The position numbers and the translations under genes are program-made. Below, one piece after another: positions 1 to 8,512 of a DNA stretch of 20,310 nt (its first letter is position 1; every line of letters begins with the position of its first letter). The notes under the pieces were generated by a model that was not told the DNA's origin, made no database searches, and was given only the letters and a program-made list of their open reading frames with translations. Source of the DNA: WGMK01 sp044359155 (lineage in GTDB: Bacteria > Hydrogenedentota > Hydrogenedentia > Hydrogenedentales > JAEUWI01); assembly GCA_044359155.1 (NCBI GenBank), contig JBIKMR010000048.1, positions 1-20,310 of the forward strand, read 5' to 3'.

Positions 1-666
1 GGGATGCTCGGCACCTGCGCGGCATTCGCAGTGTGCATGGCCCTGGACTTGTTGCTTGCCAGGGAAGGACAGAGGATCCAGTTCAGCCCTTCGTGGCTAC
101 ATTGTCAGACCGGGACAGACGGGAGTGCGGGGAGGCGGTTGAGTGATGTGGTCGGGTATGTGAAACAACAGCTTCCTTGTGAGGAATCGCTATCTCCCTA
201 CAAACCCGACAAGCTTGAACATTGGAAAAGTAGTCAAGGCGATTGGTGGAGCGAGGCGATGGTAGAGAATAGCGACCTGCTATCCGACAAGTTCGATACG
301 CCAGAGATTCTCGAACTGGATGTAAGAGATGTAAGCAGGATCAAAACCTTGCTTGCATCCGGCTGGCTGGTGATAGCAGCTACAGCGATTACCGACGAAA
401 TGTGGCAAAACGGCTTCCATCGGTTGGGCCACTTGACCACTCCATTGTTTGGGCAAAAGCGCGTCGGCGGCCATGCATGGCTGCTCGTTGGGTATGACCA
501 CATTGACGGAAACTCACAATGGAAGTATCAGGGACATTTCCTTGTGCTGAATTCCTGGGCGGATCGTAAAGCTACTTCCCCTTTGGGACGCGGTGTATGC
601 ACTCTGCCGTTTGTCACCCTACTTACGGAGGGTGTCGAAGCTTATGCGATCCGATTGCGCTCATAG
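1..666 (+). CDS. Papain-like (C1) cysteine peptidase, C-terminal part, 5' end outside window
   Basis: The reading frame is open from the first base (GGG at 1-3), so the ATG at 4 is probably an internal Met and the gene starts to the left. Counting that Met as residue 1, the catalytic triad of clan CA/C1 peptidases is visible in order: Cys5 in LGTCAAFA (equivalent to the G-x-C-W-A-F box of papain), His157 in GGHAWLLVGYD, and Asn183 in LNSWA. The His and Asn boxes are the strongest evidence. The Trp after the catalytic Cys is replaced by Ala, a common bacterial variant. The missing part would hold the oxyanion Gln and any signal or propeptide. The protein ends IRLRS with TAG. No partner gene is visible. 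It is not obviously linked to the peptide-export locus 8 kb away, although C1 enzymes do occur in peptide-maturation clusters. Confidence 0.8.
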   Translation, partial: GMLGTCAAFAVCMALDLLLAREGQRIQFSPSWLHCQTGTDGSAGRRLSDVVGYVKQQLPCEESLSPYKPDKLEHWKSSQGDWWSEAMVENSDLLSDKFDTPEILELDVRDVSRIKTLLASGWLVIAATAITDEMWQNGFHRLGHLTTPLFGQKRVGGHAWLLVGYDHIDGNSQWKYQGHFLVLNSWADRKATSPLGRGVCTLPFVTLLTEGVEAYAIRLRS

Positions 667-1086
667 AAGGGTAGGAGGTCGAAAACAGAGGAACAGCCCG
701 TTCAGTTTCCTTTGAGCCTGGAGCGATTGATTGAATCACTGTACCGGCTCGCCGGGGAGAACATGACGACCTCGTGACTCGACCCTCCGGGGTCTGATTC
801 CAGTGGTTGAGATAAACGTCGCGAATGGAGCCAGCCCCGACGACCCCGCGTCGCGCTGCACCACGGCTCTTCGGTCCACCGTCGGTCTACTCGGGATTCC
901 TTCGAGTAGATGGGTTCTGCAATCACTGGACTTGGGGGCCGCGCTGGTCTGTCACCATCGGACTGTGCCAAGAAAGGTATTTCCTGCTTGGACCATGCCT
1001 ATGACTCCCAGCATCGCACTTCGAACCTTGCCCCAGCGGCCTTGCAAACACTGGGCACTTTCATTTAATATTTATTAAACATTACT
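667..1086. other. Intergenic, no convincing gene
   Basis: Open frames here are short, overlap on both strands and lack a Shine-Dalgarno sequence or recognisable domain. The stretch holds a perfect 8-bp inverted repeat (TCTACTCG 886-893 and CGAGTAGA 903-910). It also holds the first copy of a roughly 27-bp direct repeat (869-895), whose second copy lies at 1192-1218 on the other side of the tRNA remnant. Confidence 0.5.
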
Positions 1087-1143
1087 GTGCTAAACGATCT
1101 CCGGAGCCGGGTGTCGTAGGTTCGACCCCTACCGGGCGCGCCA
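1087..1143 (+). pseudogene. 3' half of tRNA-Ser(GCU), 5' half absent
   Basis: From the anticodon loop on, this reads as a class II tRNA: U33, anticodon GCT at 1089-1091, A37 and A38, then a long variable arm. A perfect T-stem GTAGG (116-120 in the 1000s) pairs with CCTAC around the loop TTCGACC. The 3' acceptor strand CGGGCGC, discriminator G and encoded CCA (1141-1143) follow. The matching 5' acceptor strand (GCGCCCG) and the D-arm are not present upstream, where the sequence is AT-rich. A 3' tRNA half is the usual scar left at the distal end of an island integrated by a tyrosine recombinase into a tRNA gene, so an intact copy would be expected to the left of the window. Serine identity rests on the GCT anticodon and the long variable arm. 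Confidence 0.7.
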
Positions 1144-1153
1144 TTTTTTTCAT

Positions 1154-1173
1154 GGGGTTTTTGAGAAAACCCC
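1154..1173 (+). terminator. Hairpin after the tRNA-Ser(GCU) remnant
   Basis: GGGGTTTT-TGAG-AAAACCCC is a perfect 8-bp stem 10 bases after the CCA. A run of Ts (1144-1150) lies before rather than after the stem, so this is an atypical intrinsic terminator. Its position suggests it is the original tRNA terminator. Confidence 0.5.
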
Positions 1174-1191
1174 GGGCCAGCGCATCCACGC

Positions 1192-1608
1192 CTTCGGTCC
1201 ACCCCCGGTCTACCCGCGAGACGGCGGCATCCACTTACCCCACCGCACGCCTCGGCCACCCGCGCGAACACCCACGTTTCGCAGCTCACGTGTTCAGGCG
1301 TTGACGAAGAAGGATCCTCCGCACCCTACCGTTCAGTGGTTCACGGCAACACAAGCGCTCCCTGGGCTTCTGTGCGCACTTTGAGAGCACTCTTGCGTGT
1401 CCTCCGCTCGCCGCACTCGCACTGCCAGGACAGGCGCGAGATCGTATTTCTAAGGTTCAGCTCTAAACGAACGAAATTCATCGTCAGAATCATCATTGCA
1501 CATCATCGATTATTTTTCTGAAGGGGGCAGTCACCATTGTTGCCCAGGAAGAGTCTATATACTTAAACTGCGGGCTGACAGATTGATGGCATTGACCGGG
1601 AGTGCGGC
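1192..1608. other. Intergenic with repeat copies upstream of the DUF1549 gene
   Basis: No credible gene. It contains the second copy of the 27-bp direct repeat (1192-1218). At 1467-1523 it contains a 57-bp sequence repeated in inverted orientation at 19255-19311. A TATATACTT-type -10 region near 1555-1563 is a weak candidate promoter for the following operon. Confidence 0.4.
1467..1523 (+). repeat. 57-bp dispersed repeat, copy A
   Basis: Matches the reverse complement of 19255-19311 at about 47 of 57 positions by eye, including the shared core TTCAGAATCATCAT-type block (TCAGAATCATCAT is identical). Neither copy has a complete gene. The copy near 19,300 lies beside a truncated transposase, so both may be IS debris. 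Confidence 0.55.
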
Positions 1609-4600
1609 GTGGTGAAACCGAACGGCTACAAGGGCTTACCAGCCTTTTCCTACTCTGTGTTACTGGTTTGCCTTTGCATTTTGTACGGGTCGGCCCACGC
1701 CGAGAAAGCCCTGAACTTCAGCCGGGAAGTGCAGCCCATAATTGCGGAGCACTGCTTCACCTGTCATGGTCCCGATGAATCCAAGCGAAAGAAAGGCCTG
1801 AGCTTCCACGAACAAGGGGGACTTCTGGGCAAGACCGCCGATGGTGTGGACCTCATCGTCCCGGGCAATGCCGAGGCCAGCCTCTTCTTTCAACGCATCA
1901 ACCACGCTGACCCTGAGATGCGCATGCCCCCGTCCGATGTGAAGCTGCGGATGACCCCCACCCAAATCGACATCGTCAAGAGGTGGATTGAACAAGGCGC
2001 CAAGTGGGAACAGCACTGGGCTTTTGTCCCGCCCGCCTGGCCCACCTTGCCGGAGGTTTCTGAAGCGTCCTGGTGCCGCAATGAGATCGACAGCTTCATC
2101 CTCCAGCGCATCAACGAAGCTGGCTTGACGCCAAACCTCGAAGCCTCCCGGGAAACCCTGATTCGCCGCCTTTCGCTGGATCTCACCGGTCTGCCCCCCG
2201 CGCCGGAAGAGGTGGATGCCTTCCTCGCCGATACCCGGCCCGATGCCTATGAACAGCTCGTGGACCGACTGCTCGCCTCCCCGCACTATGGCGAGAACAT
2301 GGCCTTCGCCTGGCTCAATGCCGCACGCTACGCTGATACCCACGGCTATCAGCGTGACACCAAGCGCTACATGTGGGCCTGGCGCGACTGGGTAATCAAA
2401 GCCTTCAACGACAACATGCCCTTTGACCAGTTCACCATTGAACAGCTCGCGGGCGACCTGCTGCCCAATCCCACTCTCGCACAAAAGATTGCCACCGGAT
2501 TCAATCGCAATCACCGCATCAACGGCGAAGGGGGCATCATCCCCGAAGAATATGCCGTCGAGTATGTCGTCGACCGCGTGGCAACCACCTCAGAGACCTG
2601 GATGGGCCTCACCATGGGCTGCGCCAAATGCCACGACCATAAGTTCGATCCAATCTCGCAGAAGGATTTCTTCCGGCTTTACGACTTCTTCAACCGTGTT
2701 CCCGAAGAAGGAAAAGGGCGGGAACAAGGCAACGACGTGCCCGTAGTTGCTGTCCTTTCTCCAGAAGAGGAAGCTCGGCAGATGCGCCTGCAAGATCGGG
2801 CCGGTGATATAACCCGCGCGCTCGACGGCCCGGACGAAAGACTGGACACAGCGCAACAGCAATGGGAACAAGGCTGGTCAGAACAGTTTGCCGCGCTCGA
2901 TTGGAAGACCATCCTGCCGGATCAGGTCGTGGCGCAGCATGGCTCCACGCTCACCCTTCAGGACGATGGCGCCTTGCTGGTCTCCGGCGAGAATCCCGCG
3001 CAGGAATCCTATACTCTCTCCTTCGTCGTATCGCGCCCGGTCGCCGCTTTCCGCCTCGAAGTTCTCACAGACCCCAGCCTTCCGGAACAGGGCCCCGGCC
3101 GCGCCCCCAATGGCAATACCGTGCTCACCGACTTTCAGGTCGTGCGCACACCGACTGACCCAACCCTTCCCCCGGAAACGCTCCCCCTCGTCGAGGCCCT
3201 GGCAGATTATTCTCAAGACAATGGCGAGTACCTCATATCGAATGCCATCGACGGCGACAGTGACCTGACCGGCTGGGCGACCGGTTCCCCGGTGCGGAGA
3301 GAAAACCGCACTGCCTATTTCATCCTCGCCCCCTCCGTGAGCGTTCTCCCTGGAGACAAGCTTACCCTCACCCTCAAACACACCTCGCCCCACCCGCAGC
3401 ACAGCTACGGCCGCTTCCGTCTGGCGGAATCCCCCTCCCGGCAGCCCGCCCAGTGGGCACGCCCCACTTTTGGCCCATGGCATTACGTCGGCCCCATCAA
3501 GGCCGAAGCCGCCGCAGACGCCATTCTGGAGAAGCGCTTTGATCCGGAAGATGGGTACCAGCCAGACCAAACCTACACCAAGGCTGAACTTAAATGGGAA
3601 GACAAGCCCGAGTGGGTAGACGGTGAAGTCATTCCCCTCTCCCGCCGCCTGAACACCGCACAATACCTCCACAGGAAGGTGATCCTCCCCATCCCCATGG
3701 AGCTGCGCCTTTCCCTGGGCAGCGGCGATGGCATCAAGGTTTGGATTGACGGCAATCTCCAATTGACCAACAACGCCACGCGCGAAGCCGCCCCCGGTCA
3801 GGACACCGTGGCCGTCTACCTTCCGGAAGGTGAACACAACCTGCTCATCAAGATTAGCAATGGTGCCGGAGACTGCGGGTTCTACTTCAAGCCTGTCCAC
3901 AATGGCGGCCAGGACCTCTTCGCCTTCATGCACGAAGTCACTCAGCCGGTCGCCTCACGCGATGCCGCAGTCTCCCAGAAGCTGAAGACCCTTTTCCGGG
4001 CGCAGGACGAGAAATGGATTACGAAGAAAGAACGCCTCGCCCGCCTCGCCAAAGACCTTAAGAAGCTGGAAGAAGGCAAGACCACTACCATGGTCATGGA
4101 AGACATGCCAACCCCGCGCGAAACTTATTTGCTCAAGCGCGGCGACTACACCAGCCCCGACAAGTCCGAACAGCTCCACGCTGACGTGCCCCCCATTCTC
4201 GGGGCCATGTCTCCCGACCTCCCCAAAAACCGCCTCGGACTCGCGAAGTGGCTCTGCGCACCAGAACATCCCCTCACCGCCAGGGTGCAGGTGAACCTCT
4301 ATTGGCAGCACTACTTCGGCCGCGGCATTGTTAAGACCAGCGAAGATTTCGGAACCCAGGGCACGCCCCCAACGCACCCGGAGCTTCTCGACTGGCTCGC
4401 GCTCACCTTCATCCAGTCCGGCTGGGACATCAAGGCCATGCACAAGCTGCTCGTGACCAGCGCAACCTACCGCCAGAGTTCCGTTCGCTCGCCACAGGCC
4501 GCCGAGCTCGACCCGCAAAACCTCTGGCTGGCGCGCGCCCCGCGTCTTCGCCTTCCTGCTCAGGCCCTGCGAGACCAGGCCCTCGCCGCCAGCGGTCTGT

Positions 4601-5187
4601 TAAACGCGGAGATAGGTGGTCCCTCGGTCTACCCCTACCAGCCTGAAGGCATGTGGTCCTCCCTCACCTTCCTCGACAAGGGCGAGTACGACACCAACTT
4701 CTACGAACAGGACACCGGTAACAAGCTCTACCGGCGCGGACTATATACCTACTGGAAGCGCACCATTCCGCCACCCCGCATGCAGATCTTCAACGGCCCC
4801 GACCGCGAGCGCTGCACCTTGCGCACCGAAATCACCAACACCCCCTTGCAGGCCATGGCCCTGCTCAATGATCCCACGTTTGTGGAGGCGGCCCGTCATC
4901 TGGCGCAACGCATGCTGCGCGAGGCCGGCACCGACACCACTGCACGCATCGAGCACGGTTACAAGCTCCTCCTCGCGTCCGCACCGGGGACCGCGCACCA
5001 GGAGATTCTCGCCAAGGGACTCGCTGCGTATCAGGAACATTTCGCCGCACATCAGGAAGACGCCCTCTCTCTGCTGTCCGTGGGCGATGCTGAGCCGGAC
5101 ACCTCCTTGAACCCCAGCGAATTCGCCGCATACACCATGCTCGCTTCCGTCATGCTCAACATGGACGAAGCGATTACCAGGGATTAG
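1609..5187 (+). CDS. Secreted PSCyt1-DUF1549-DUF1553 protein with c-type haem motif
   Basis: A 1192-residue protein starting at GTG (second GTG follows), with GGGAG six bases upstream. An N-terminal signal peptide of about 31 residues ends AHA|EK. The PSCyt1 (planctomycete cytochrome C) domain follows, with haem motif CFTCH at residues 49-53. Next comes a DUF1549/PSD1 domain (about 155-365) containing the family-typical second box GCAKCHDHKFDP (Cys338, Cys341, His342). A long central region (about 460-760) looks like beta-sandwich, carbohydrate-binding or PA14-like modules; 'GDGIKVWIDG' is one strand-turn. DUF1553 occupies about 870-1130. This domain order is characteristic of planctomycete and related genomes, where such genes sit beside DUF1501 genes as here. 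The substrate is unknown; roles in periplasmic electron transfer or polysaccharide processing have been proposed for the family but are not shown by the sequence. Confidence 0.93.
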   Translation: MVKPNGYKGLPAFSYSVLLVCLCILYGSAHAEKALNFSREVQPIIAEHCFTCHGPDESKRKKGLSFHEQGGLLGKTADGVDLIVPGNAEASLFFQRINHADPEMRMPPSDVKLRMTPTQIDIVKRWIEQGAKWEQHWAFVPPAWPTLPEVSEASWCRNEIDSFILQRINEAGLTPNLEASRETLIRRLSLDLTGLPPAPEEVDAFLADTRPDAYEQLVDRLLASPHYGENMAFAWLNAARYADTHGYQRDTKRYMWAWRDWVIKAFNDNMPFDQFTIEQLAGDLLPNPTLAQKIATGFNRNHRINGEGGIIPEEYAVEYVVDRVATTSETWMGLTMGCAKCHDHKFDPISQKDFFRLYDFFNRVPEEGKGREQGNDVPVVAVLSPEEEARQMRLQDRAGDITRALDGPDERLDTAQQQWEQGWSEQFAALDWKTILPDQVVAQHGSTLTLQDDGALLVSGENPAQESYTLSFVVSRPVAAFRLEVLTDPSLPEQGPGRAPNGNTVLTDFQVVRTPTDPTLPPETLPLVEALADYSQDNGEYLISNAIDGDSDLTGWATGSPVRRENRTAYFILAPSVSVLPGDKLTLTLKHTSPHPQHSYGRFRLAESPSRQPAQWARPTFGPWHYVGPIKAEAAADAILEKRFDPEDGYQPDQTYTKAELKWEDKPEWVDGEVIPLSRRLNTAQYLHRKVILPIPMELRLSLGSGDGIKVWIDGNLQLTNNATREAAPGQDTVAVYLPEGEHNLLIKISNGAGDCGFYFKPVHNGGQDLFAFMHEVTQPVASRDAAVSQKLKTLFRAQDEKWITKKERLARLAKDLKKLEEGKTTTMVMEDMPTPRETYLLKRGDYTSPDKSEQLHADVPPILGAMSPDLPKNRLGLAKWLCAPEHPLTARVQVNLYWQHYFGRGIVKTSEDFGTQGTPPTHPELLDWLALTFIQSGWDIKAMHKLLVTSATYRQSSVRSPQAAELDPQNLWLARAPRLRLPAQALRDQALAASGLLNAEIGGPSVYPYQPEGMWSSLTFLDKGEYDTNFYEQDTGNKLYRRGLYTYWKRTIPPPRMQIFNGPDRERCTLRTEITNTPLQAMALLNDPTFVEAARHLAQRMLREAGTDTTARIEHGYKLLLASAPGTAHQEILAKGLAAYQEHFAAHQEDALSLLSVGDAEPDTSLNPSEFAAYTMLASVMLNMDEAITRD

Positions 5188-5191
5188 ACCG

Positions 5192-6643
5192 ATGGACCCA
5201 CGTCTGGAACAAAAGCTCCACATCAACCGCAGGCAGTTCTTTGGCCGCTGCGCCACGGGTATCGGTGCCGCCGCGCTCACCTCCCTGCTCAACCCCGACG
5301 CCTTCGCGGCCCAGCCCGGCGAGGCCCTGCGCAGTCAGATGCCCCACTTCGCCCCAAAGGCGAAGCGCGTCATCTACCTGTTCCAGTCTGGCGCCCCCTC
5401 GCAGCTTGACCTCTTCGACTACAAACCGCAGATGACCAAATTCTTCGACGTCGACCTGCCCGACTCCATCCGCATGGGGCAACGCCTCACCGGGATGACT
5501 TCCGGCCAGGCGCGCTTCCCCATTGCACCGACCATCTTCAAGTTCAAGCAACACGGCAACAGCGGCGCCTGGGTTTCCGAACTGCTCCCCCACATCAGCG
5601 GTATCGCCGATGACCTTTGCTTCATCAAGACCATGAACACCGAGGCCATCAATCACGACCCCGCCATGACTTTCTTCCAGACCGGCTTCCAGATTGCCGG
5701 ACGCCCCAGCATGGGTTCCTGGGTCACCTACGGGCTCGGCTCCATGAACAGCGACCTGCCCGCCTTCGTCGCCCTGAGTTCTCGCGGCAGTGGCCGCCCC
5801 AGTTGCCAGCCCCTCTACGAACGTCTCTGGGGCTCCGGGTTCCTTCCCACGGTTTACCAGGGCGTAAAGTTGCGTGGCGAAGGTGACCCCGTGCTCTATC
5901 TCGCCGACCCGCCCGGCGTCGACAAATCTATTCGCCGTAAAATGCTCGACGATGTCGCCGCCCTGAACAGCACCACACACGCCGAATACCAGGACCCCGA
6001 AATCATAACACGCATCCAGCAATACGAGCTTGCCTACCGTATGCAAACCTCGGTGCCCGAGCTTACCGATCTCACCAACGAGCCCGAGAGCACTGTCGCC
6101 ATGTACGGGCCGGAAGCTCGCATCCGCGGCACCTACGCCTCCAACTGTCTACTCGCCCGCAGGCTGGCCGAGCGAGGCGTGCGCTTCATCCAGTTGTATC
6201 ACATGGGATGGGACCAGCACGGTGAACTCCCCGCGCAGTTGCCCGGACAATGCCGAGACACCGATCAGCCCAGTGCCGCCCTCATTCAGGATCTCAAGCA
6301 GCGCGGCATGCTCGACGACACCCTCGTCATCTGGGGCGGAGAATTCGGGCGCACCATTTACAGTCAGGGAAGGCTCACCCCCACCGACTACGGGCGCGAT
6401 CACCATCCCAAGAACTTCACGATCTTCATGGCAGGCGGCGGAATCAAGCCGGGGATGACCTACGGGGAGACCGACGACTTTTCATACAACGTCGTGGAGA
6501 AGCCCTTTCCAGTGCACGATCTGCAGGCGACAATTCTTAATCAGCTGGGTCTCGACCACGAGCGACTGACCTATAAATTCCAAGGGCGCGACTACCGCCT
6601 GACGGATGTACATGGAAATGTTGTCAAAGACATACTTGCGTGA
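5192..6643 (+). CDS. DUF1501 family protein with Tat signal
   Basis: A 483-residue protein beginning four bases after the preceding stop, so co-transcribed with it. AGGGA about nine bases upstream serves as the ribosome site. The N-terminus has a twin-arginine signal (NRRQFFG, residues 12-18) followed by a hydrophobic stretch ending about LNPDAFA, consistent with export of a folded protein. The body carries DUF1501 hallmarks related to the alkaline-phosphatase/sulfatase fold: LFQSGAPSQLDLFDYKP near residue 65, HMGWDQHGELP near 340, and IWGGEFGRT near 380. The pairing with a DUF1549/DUF1553 gene is the standard arrangement in Planctomycetota-like genomes and suggests that the two products act together outside the cytoplasm. 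Reaction and substrate are not known. Full length; no defect seen. Confidence 0.93.
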   Translation: MDPRLEQKLHINRRQFFGRCATGIGAAALTSLLNPDAFAAQPGEALRSQMPHFAPKAKRVIYLFQSGAPSQLDLFDYKPQMTKFFDVDLPDSIRMGQRLTGMTSGQARFPIAPTIFKFKQHGNSGAWVSELLPHISGIADDLCFIKTMNTEAINHDPAMTFFQTGFQIAGRPSMGSWVTYGLGSMNSDLPAFVALSSRGSGRPSCQPLYERLWGSGFLPTVYQGVKLRGEGDPVLYLADPPGVDKSIRRKMLDDVAALNSTTHAEYQDPEIITRIQQYELAYRMQTSVPELTDLTNEPESTVAMYGPEARIRGTYASNCLLARRLAERGVRFIQLYHMGWDQHGELPAQLPGQCRDTDQPSAALIQDLKQRGMLDDTLVIWGGEFGRTIYSQGRLTPTDYGRDHHPKNFTIFMAGGGIKPGMTYGETDDFSYNVVEKPFPVHDLQATILNQLGLDHERLTYKFQGRDYRLTDVHGNVVKDILA

Positions 6644-6756
6644 TCAGCACATGGCGGAGTTGAAGCGTGATTCGTAGTCATGTCTCCGCGCCCTAATCCG
6701 CTGCCCCTACAAGTAATGGTTCGCGAGTGAATCATGCGGCTTGGCTTCATTCGTAG

Positions 6757-6788
6757 CTGCAGCAGACAAACGTCTGCTGCAGTTTTTT
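6757..6788 (+). terminator. Intrinsic terminator of the DUF1549-DUF1501 operon
   Basis: An 11-bp perfect stem, CTGCAGCAGAC, loop AAAC, GTCTGCTGCAG, is followed by TTTTTT (6783-6788). The U-tract is on the plus strand only. Almost the same hairpin recurs at 14488-14517 in the opposite orientation. Confidence 0.9.
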
Positions 6789-6856
6789 CGATCAAGCGCA
6801 TCTGCGCCAGCTTATTGGGAGGGAGCGGTGTCGCCGCGCATGGAGGAAGTAGGCGT

Positions 6857-7318
6857 TCACGCGCACGCCCAGTCCAGTTTCGGTTCCCACTTCTCGATGA
6901 GCTTTGGCACGAGTTCGTGTAGCAGGGCTTTGTGCCAGGCATGGAGTACCTTGGCGCGCGTTGCAGCATCACTGCCGGGGCGGACCGTGAGCGTCAGCTT
7001 CTTGTGGTCGAGCTTCACGTGCGGCTTCACGTCCTCGTAGCGGATCGTCAACAGGCGCTGGCGTCCCCACACGTGGTGGGTCTCGCGCTCCACGAACTGT
7101 CGCGGCGTCTCGCGTGCCTGTTGCTTCAGTTGCTCCTGCTGCTTGCGGATCCAGTGCAGCTTGCTGATGGCGTAGGCGCGCGCCACCTCCATGCGTGTCG
7201 CGGTCGGAGCGACTAGCGTCACCCCCCCATCGGGCGGATGCACGGTAAGGTGGACGTGCTTGATGTTCTTGCGCGTCACGCTGACGGGGATGTCGCCGAG
7301 CTGGATCGTCTCCGCCAT
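6857..7318 (-). pseudogene. M48/YgjP-like (DUF45) metallopeptidase, frameshifted and truncated
   Basis: The 153 residues match the N-terminal part of the M48/SprT-like protein often encoded directly after type I restriction hsdR: MAETIQLGDIPVSVTRKNIK, then TRMEVARAYAISKLHWIRKQ, and REHxW-type text (ERETHHVWGRQRLLTIRY). The family is normally about 230 residues and carries WGSC and HExxH zinc motifs in its C-terminal half. Here the frame stops after KLDWACA. A neighbouring minus-strand frame continues as GVRVNAYFLHA, the expected next family segment, showing a frameshift near position 6870-6880. No recognisable WGSC or HExxH follows before the terminator at 6788. The zinc site is therefore lost and the gene is a remnant. 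Its ATG overlaps the TGA of the upstream hsdR-like tail. Confidence 0.75.
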
Positions 7319-7383
7319 CAGTATCCGTCCTGCTCTTTCACGATGTCGAACATCGCTTGTGTGGCGACTCGGTCACGCTCCAA
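7318..7383 (-). pseudogene. C-terminal tail of a type I restriction hsdR-like gene
   Basis: The frame upstream of the metallopeptidase remnant reads ERDRVATQAMFDIVKEQDGY and stops with a TGA that shares its A with the next ATG (TGATG coupling). HsdR proteins characteristically end in a short helix of this kind, just before an M48-family gene. Nothing recognisable as hsdR continues further upstream, where an IS-end repeat begins near 7558. Only about 20 residues remain, so the identification depends on the neighbour. Confidence 0.5.
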
Positions 7384-7751
7384 TATGGGGGTGCCTCGAC
7401 CTGTCGGATCCCGGCCGCCAGTTCTTCACCCCCGGCGCGTCTGACGGACGGCGCGCCTTCCGGCCCGCCCCACTGGAGCGCCCCGAAGACACCGCACCGC
7501 ATAGTGACCGACCCAGCCCAGGTCGCGGTCGTCACGCACCGGCAGGTGAAGCTGCCACGCTTGGATTCTCCGAGAAAGGCCCGCCGAAGCGGCGCGCGAC
7601 CCCAGCGCCTCGCCCGAGCGATTCCTGCCCGATAGTCTGCCCCTTTGCGCCGAAGACTCCCGACATCCACGTGCCCGAACTCGTCGAGTTAGTTCTTCTG
7701 GCAGTCAGATAAATGACTTGCGAGGGACAAGCTATTTTCTGAAGATCTCGA
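7384..7751. other. Non-coding remnant stretch containing an IS-end repeat
   Basis: Long open frames here on both strands reflect high GC and have no recognisable domain. The only identifiable part is the 151-bp repeat at 7558-7708, shared with 20030-20179. Confidence 0.5.
7558..7708 (-). repeat. IS-end repeat, copy R1
   Basis: About 151 bp align with 20030-20179. Identical blocks include CGCTTGGATTCTC, GCGATTCCTGC, CGATAGTCTG, GAGTTAGT and CTTCTGGCAGTCAG or TTTCTGGCAGTCAG at the right end. At the second copy a truncated transposase lies immediately inside, so the shared block is interpreted as the upstream end of the same insertion sequence. Here it has no transposase and is a solo remnant. 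Confidence 0.6.
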
Positions 7752-8093
7752 TCAAGTTCCCGCGCAATAGCCATCCTCGCTATCTTCAAGACAACGGTAG
7801 TAGCCACGCATGTTGTAGAACTGGATACCACGCAGCAGTTCGGAGAGGCTGATATTCCAGTCTGCCAAGCCGCCTTGGTAGTCCGATCCGTGGGGCTGGC
7901 AAGCCGTGGCGCTCATCCAGCGCGGCGAATTGGGCAAGGTCTCGCGGGTGCGGGTGAAGCCCTTGTGGGACGGTTTGCCTTCTTCCTCTATCCGCCGGAC
8001 CTGTTGCAGATGAACGAAGAGGACCGGATTCGTGTCGCCATGCACATCAATGGTGATGACGCCCCGAGCCGCATCCTGTGAAACCTTGCCTAG
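7752..8093 (-). pseudogene. C-terminal fragment of a surface or secreted protein
   Basis: The frame opens directly after the TAG of the small membrane protein gene, in the same reading frame, and runs 113 codons. It has no good start codon or ribosome site; the first possible start is GTG at 8045. Its C-terminus, SDYQGGLADWNISLSELLRGI followed by QFYNMRGYYRCLEDSEDGYC, fits a short C-terminal module seen in secreted proteins of Hydrogenedentota-like and PVC genomes (NxDWxIxLSELLRxIQFYNxxGYxxC...EDGYxPG). The upstream part has no clear fold. It is best read as the tail of a larger degraded gene. The family motif is recalled, not searched. Confidence 0.55.
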
Positions 8094-8459
8094 CTATCCC
8101 TTCAGGGATCCGCGACGAACCTCGCTGACAATCAGGCCCAAGGTCGTCAGGTGCAGGGCCGCAACGACAAGGTTGCTGATCACCACCGGATTTGTAAAGC
8201 TACCCACAGTGAATGGTGTGGTCAACTTGTAGAGCACCTGAAGCAGCAGCAAAGGTGCGACGAGCATCGGCTCCCGCTTGAACAGTAGGCCCGTCGAGAC
8301 GACGAGTATTGCCCCGTACACGGACAGGAGGATGCCTCTCGCGGGGCTGGCGGAACCCAACACGTCTGCAACCAATGAAGCTTCCAAGAGCAGTGCGCCA
8401 CAGACGGGGATGAGCACCGCCACATTGGCGATCAGAGAGGCGAGAATCATCTTCTTCAT
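8094..8459 (-). CDS. Small four-helix membrane protein of unknown function
   Basis: The 121-residue protein starts at ATG with GGAG eight bases upstream. Four hydrophobic segments are evident (about 5-25, 40-60, 65-85, 90-112) with short charged loops (FKREP, EVRRGSLKG), so it is an inner-membrane protein with both ends probably on the same side. I do not recognise the family; it resembles small DoxX- or DUF-type membrane proteins only in general layout. It has its own promoter with a good -10 (TATAAT, minus strand, 8512-8507) and an operator-like inverted repeat over the expected transcription start, suggesting repressor control. It is the only intact gene in a block of remnants. Confidence 0.7.
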   Translation of the reverse strand: MKKMILASLIANVAVLIPVCGALLLEASLVADVLGSASPARGILLSVYGAILVVSTGLLFKREPMLVAPLLLLQVLYKLTTPFTVGSFTNPVVISNLVVAALHLTTLGLIVSEVRRGSLKG

Positions 8460-8478
8460 TCGGGCAGCTCCATAGGCA

Positions 8479-8512
8479 TGACGTTGTTTCCGCAGGATAC
8501 AACGTCATTATA
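8479..8512 (-). promoter_or_regulatory. -10 element with overlapping 9-bp inverted repeat (operator candidate)
   Basis: On the minus strand a perfect TATAAT (8512-8507) is followed by an inverted repeat, TGACGTTGT (8479-8487) and ACAACGTCA (8499-8507), with an 11-base spacer. It overlaps the -10 and the expected start site of the membrane-protein gene. A dimeric repressor site is the simplest reading. The -35 is poor (TTCTTG at 17-bp spacing). Confidence 0.55.

Noticed and set aside
1065..1289. Minus-strand frame of 74 codons with a GRGRTYDTRLRR stretch
   Set aside because: That peptide is the well-known antisense translation of a tRNA T-arm; the frame covers the tRNA-Ser(GCU) remnant and has no family.
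2878..3933. Long antisense frame of 351 codons
   Set aside because: Shadow of the DUF1549/DUF1553 gene, which has clear domains in the plus frame.
7191..7712. Plus-strand frame of 173 codons
   Set aside because: Opposite the metallopeptidase remnant and IS-end repeat; low-complexity Pro/Arg composition and no ribosome site.
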